Source: Alkalihalobacillus bogoriensis ATCC BAA-922
Lineage (GTDB): Bacteria; Bacillota; Bacilli; Bacillales; Bacillaceae_F
Length of the DNA: 64,000 nucleotides
Assembly (NCBI RefSeq): GCF_000621445.1
Contig: NZ_JHYI01000011.1
Location: 124,001 to 188,000 of the forward strand
Direction: 5' to 3'
Shown here: positions 60,373-64,000 of the stretch, in pieces
Layout of the letters: each line of letters starts with the position of its first letter
Position numbering within the stretch: position 1 is the stretch's first letter
Translations under genes and position numbers: made by a program
The notes under the pieces: generated by a model
The model's input: only the letters and a program-made list of their open reading frames with translations
Database searches by the model: none
Told to the model about the DNA's origin: nothing

Positions 60373-62454
60373 AGTTTCTATCAATGGAAGAATGACTGTA
60401 AATGTTGACCCGACATTGACTTCACTTTGGACTGTAATCTTCCCTTGATGTGCTTCAATGATCTTATACGTTGTGGCTAACCCTAAGCCTGTCCCATTTT
60501 CTTTCGTTGTGTAAAATGGAGTTCCGATGTTTTTCATTTTTTTTGGTGGAATCCCGCAGCCTTCATCGTTTACGTCGACAATAATATGATTCTCTTTTGT
60601 GGTAGCTGTTATTGTAATTTTCCCACCATCTGGCATGACTTCAATCGCATTTTTAATAATATTAATAAATACTTGTTTTATTTGGTTGCCATCGCCATAA
60701 AAATATAACGGTTCTTTAGGCAAATCTGCCTTTAGAGCAATGTTTTGCATAATCGCATGTGTTTCTAATAACGTGATAATTTCATAAAGTAGTTGGTTCA
60801 TATTTTGTTCATGTAAAAATGGTTCGTGTGGTTTGGATAAAATGAGTAATTCATTCACGATTAATTCAATTCGGTTCATTTCTGTCAAGATAATGTCATA
60901 ATATTTCTCATGCTGTCGTTCGGCAGGTTTCATAAGTTGTACAAATCCTTTTATCGCTGTTAACGGATTTCTGATTTCATGGGCAATTCCAGCGGCTAGT
61001 TGTCCAGCCATCGAAAGCTTTTCCGTTTGAAGCATAAGTCGTTCTGCTTTTTTTCGATCACTAATATCTCTGATAATGACTTGAACGGCTTTTTCGCCAT
61101 GAAAAAGGGTAGGAATTCCGGTCACTTCTGTTTCCACGATGTCACCTTTTATCGTATGCCACTCTTGTTCGACCGTTTCAACGACGGTTCCTTTGAGTAT
61201 TCGTTTGACTCGTTTTTTGCATTGTTCATGATAGTCAGCATGTAGAAAATCATAGATTGCTCTTCCTAGTATTTCATCTTCTGTTTGAGCCTTAAATAGC
61301 CTGACGCCAGCAGGGTTAATATATAGCCAGCTAACTCCATCTGTAATGGCAATCGTATCTTGTGAGTTTTGTACTAATAGACGATGATGAGCTTCACTTT
61401 GCTTTAACAACAGCTCATCTTTTTTTCGTTTTGTAATATCTTTTGAAATAGAATAAACACCTTTTATTTCATTTCCGATAATCATCGGGATATTTTTAAC
61501 ATGGAGATATATGAATTGTTTATCTTTTCTTTGCAATTGAATTTCGTACTCTACATATTCTCCTTGCTTACTTTTATGAAAAGCATCAAGAACTAGCGAG
61601 ATATCATCCTCATGTACAATTTTATAAAAAGGCTCGTTCGTATATTCACTTGGGCTATATCCTAATATTTCTTTAACACGTGTATTACCAGAAATAATTG
61701 TTGCGTCTAATCCAAGTAATAATACGATGTCAGAATTATGTTCGAATAAGGAGTGATAATGTGCAGCGTTTTCTATTAATTTATCGTTAATAAAGACAAA
61801 TAACAATGTTAATACCAATATTATAATTGTTGCAATAGCAAGTGTTGTTCCGAATGTGAAATGATTCATTCCTTCTTGAACGGTTAGGAAAGTATACTGT
61901 CTTACGTGAATAAAGTGAACTGAAACGATAGACATGCCTAGTAAAACGGCAGATATACTTCTGTGCATATATTTGCTAGGTTTTGAAACATGTCTATATG
62001 TATAAAAGGCAAGATAAGCAAGGATAAAACAAAGAAGAAACGAATACAATTCTTCTATTTGTAACGTGACAATATCGTTTATACGAAAGCAAATATAGTT
62101 AGCCAATGAAAAAAATAAGCTGCTTAAAAGTAGTCGTGGAATACTGTTTTTTTCTTGAAACATCATTAACGAAACGTAAACAAGTCCAATTGTAATACAA
62201 ACATACAATAGGTATTGCATAGGATGATCGTAAAATGAATTTGTACCAGAAACTGTACTTAATGCAATAGTATGCATAGCCCAAATTCCTATTACTAGTG
62301 ATGCAGTACTTGCAAGCTGAAACAGTTTCTTTTGTAATCCAGTTATGATTTGAGCTTTATCGGCAAGAATAAAAAAGGTAAACGAAGCTAATATTGCAAT
62401 AAAAATAGCTAGAGTTACGAGTGGAATATAATATGTATGTAAAAATATATTCAT
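60373..62454 (-). CDS. Sensor histidine kinase with MHYT-like membrane region and PAS domains
   Basis: This kinase of about 694 residues has seven hydrophobic segments (about 8-225) with MHYT-type motifs GIWAMHT near 56 and SVHFIHV near 182, which may bind a metal or gas. Two PAS/PAC domains follow (about 240-345 and 360-465), then HisKA with AAGIAHEIRNPLTAIKGF near 480 and HATPase with NIIKNAIEVMPDGG and NGTGLGLATTYK. The HisKA resembles the sporulation kinases KinA-KinE, so phosphorelay input to Spo0F is a reasonable hypothesis. There is no paired response regulator. ATG 62454 follows AAGGAG. Confidence 0.92.
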
Positions 62455-62586
62455 AAATTCTCCTTTTTAATGAATAAAGCGTACTTGCTGTTAAGTTTAT
62501 TATACCGTATTTTTTAAAATAGCATAGGGGAGTCATTCGAGAGAAAAATACTTGTTAGCCTCTTGAAAACAAACATCTCATCATGT

Positions 62587-62627
62587 TAAAAAGATGCCTC
62601 AAAAAGGGTTTCCTCCTTTTGGGCATC
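62587..62627 (-). terminator. Terminator of the DUF3231 gene
   Basis: GATGCC and GGGCATC outer arms with an AAAAGG/CCTTTTT inner stem are followed by a T run on the minus strand. Confidence 0.8.
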
Positions 62628-62636
62628 CGTTACGAG

Positions 62637-63638
62637 TTATTTATGGACAAGAACTTGACGATTGGGGGCTTGAGGAGGTTGTTCTAACCAGCCATGTTTG
62701 ATTAAAAGGTTTGATCCATCTTCTGCGTATAAAAGAACTTCATGCAGTAAACGGTTATAATGTAAACCTATATCCCTTCGGAGGCTTGTGCCCATGCTTG
62801 TCCCGTAATGGCTAATTGAAGCTCCTTGTAACGCTGTAATATGAAACATCATTAATTTTTCTGAAAATACTTGTGTTGTGGAATTTGTAGGAAGTGTATC
62901 CCAAGTCATTGGGGCTGGTAATTCAGATTCATTTAAAATCGAACTAAACACTTCTACATGTTTTCTTGCGATTTCTTTTCCTCTTAAAAAATAATCAATA
63001 ATTTCTTTTGTTTTTGAGGTTTGGCTAAACCCGATAATTAATGATTTACCGAGTTGGTTTCTTTCAATATTAAAAAATAAATTCATAATTTCAACGGCAT
63101 TTAAAGGTCTGCGTTCACCAAACCATCCCGTTAAAAAACTATGTTCTTTTACAAAGTCGACTTTTTCTGGCATTGGAATTTGAGGAGGACGTAAATAAAG
63201 CCCTTTTTCTAATAATATGTCAGCTGTTTTATTATACAATGTAATACTTGACTCTAAGCTTTGACTATAAAATTGTCGGACATCGCTTCGAGCAGCATTG
63301 GCTAAAGCTAAGGAATAACTATTGGCACTGATTTTTGCCATATTGTGCAAATAGAATAAGTAAAAGCTATCAGAGTATAGACGAGGAGCAGAAAGAATAA
63401 CATCTTCCTCAACACTAAAAGCTTTTGGGATGGCAACTTTTTCATTGTTAAACAAAGTCTTTATTTTTTTTGTATGCTGCTCTGAAATGTTTAGACTATA
63501 GTTCACCACTTCTTTTATTGCGTTATCATCGATATGCTGTAAAAAGTAAGTGATCATACAAATGGCTGCACAATCATTCGTATAAGTTGTCCATAAAGTC
63601 GCTAATTCTGACGATGACAATTTTATAGAATTATCCAT
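62637..63638 (-). CDS. DUF3231-family protein
   Basis: This 333-residue soluble protein has two tandem DUF3231 repeats, each of about 165 residues and mainly helical (the first ends near 165, with P-rich RPPQIPMPEKVDF; the second has a similar QPPQAPNR end). These repeats are widespread in Bacillus spore formers and may adopt a ferritin-like helical bundle; function is unknown. ATG 63638 follows AAGGGGGGAATG. Monocistronic. No enzyme motif is evident. Confidence 0.88.
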   Translation of the reverse strand: MDNSIKLSSSELATLWTTYTNDCAAICMITYFLQHIDDNAIKEVVNYSLNISEQHTKKIKTLFNNEKVAIPKAFSVEEDVILSAPRLYSDSFYLFYLHNMAKISANSYSLALANAARSDVRQFYSQSLESSITLYNKTADILLEKGLYLRPPQIPMPEKVDFVKEHSFLTGWFGERRPLNAVEIMNLFFNIERNQLGKSLIIGFSQTSKTKEIIDYFLRGKEIARKHVEVFSSILNESELPAPMTWDTLPTNSTTQVFSEKLMMFHITALQGASISHYGTSMGTSLRRDIGLHYNRLLHEVLLYAEDGSNLLIKHGWLEQPPQAPNRQVLVHK

Positions 63639-63835
63639 TTTTCACATTCCCCCCTTAATCTCACAATGTATTTTTACTATAACCAAACTGGAGTTATTTC
63701 ATTAGTATTTAGAAATATTTTACGGTTTTTATCCAAAAGTCTATTAGTTCACAAAAAGTTTGTCTTTAAAATCTTCTTTTATTATTAAATTTCAACTATA
63801 ATTTACTAATAGGGGTTAATTAGTGGAGGGGTTTT

Positions 63836-64000
63836 ATGAACAACATTGATATTACAAATTATAAAAATTTTGAAGAAGCAGCTTCTGATTTATTGGATTT
63901 AATTAATACTTTTATGACGGATAAATTAGTAACGATAACTAGAATTACAAATGAAACATTTACAGTGTTAAAAGTGTTAGATAATAATACAGGTTGTGGC
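63836..64000 (+). CDS. GAF-domain protein, N-terminal part (runs off the right edge)
   Basis: The first 55 codons read MNNIDITNYKNFEEAASDLL and onward to KVLDNNTGCG, the beginning of a GAF sensor domain such as those at the head of PP2C phosphatases, diguanylate cyclases or RsbQ/RsbP-like regulators. ATG 63836 follows GTGGAGGGG. The output domain lies outside the window. Confidence 0.8.
   Translation, partial: MNNIDITNYKNFEEAASDLLDLINTFMTDKLVTITRITNETFTVLKVLDNNTGCG

Overview
The window is a low-GC chromosomal segment from a spore-forming Gram-positive rod of the Bacillaceae. Gene content and codon use resemble the alkaliphilic Bacillus/Alkalihalobacillus group, but the genus is an inference. 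Spore and Firmicute markers include CsgA, an alpha/beta-type SASP behind a sigma-G-like promoter, a SpoIID/LytB protein, the phosphosulfolactate (spore sulfolactate) genes, a KinA-E-type histidine kinase, a CtsR-controlled clpE and an LtaS-family enzyme. I saw no rRNA, tRNA, CRISPR array, prophage or transposase.

Layout. 1-3.7 kb: 5' part of clpE with CtsR boxes, a small unknown gene, and a minus-strand comB-comA-VOC operon plus yitE. 3.9-7.5 kb: csgA and two tandem chemoreceptors, the first with its ribosome-binding site inside a hairpin. 7.6-14.9 kb: an SDR, a class II aldolase/zinc alcohol dehydrogenase pair, an unannotated 42-codon gene, a secreted GH18 chitinase and an amidase. 15.1-19.9 kb: a nucleoside-type ABC transporter (nupNOPQ-like) with a terminator between the binding protein and the rest. 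20-24.9 kb: SpoIID/LytB protein, acidic and DUF2628 proteins, and an MtnX-like phosphatase. 25.2-27.1 kb: a self-regulated ABC/GntR cluster (YtrA type). 27.5-33.1 kb: SLC13 permease, a BsrE/BsrG-like type I toxin locus, CapA-like, DUF4870 and TPR lipoproteins. 33.2-40.7 kb: LtaS-family protein, a BMP binding protein paired with a chemoreceptor, and a convergent PP2C/anti-sigma/STAS partner-switching operon. 41-45 kb: OmpR-type two-component system and a DinG-like helicase. 45.3-56.9 kb: mostly plus-strand housekeeping and accessory genes (GyrI-like, Fe-ADH, small multidrug exporter, GNAT, L,D-transpeptidase, speD, bdbDC, SASP, aldehyde dehydrogenase). 57-64 kb: a fold-back repeat with a pseudogene relic, DUF2339 and YdjM-type membrane proteins, an MHYT/PAS histidine kinase, DUF3231, and the start of a GAF-domain gene.

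Four things go beyond ordinary annotation. (1) The toxin locus at 29.35-29.7 kb has an extended -10 promoter, a 28-residue holin-like peptide, complementary 11-mers at the two ends of the predicted mRNA, its own terminator, and a convergent antisense terminator. (2) A three-copy intergenic repeat (R1) in which two copies end exactly on the stop codon of the flanking minus-strand gene; the third lies where the antitoxin promoter is expected. (3) A two-copy, roughly 190-bp repeat (R2) with mutually exclusive inverted-repeat pairings. (4) A four-unit fold-back repeat (R3) at 56.9-57.1 kb. Regulation is readable at clpE (CtsR), the GntR/ABC cluster, the SASP gene and nupN.
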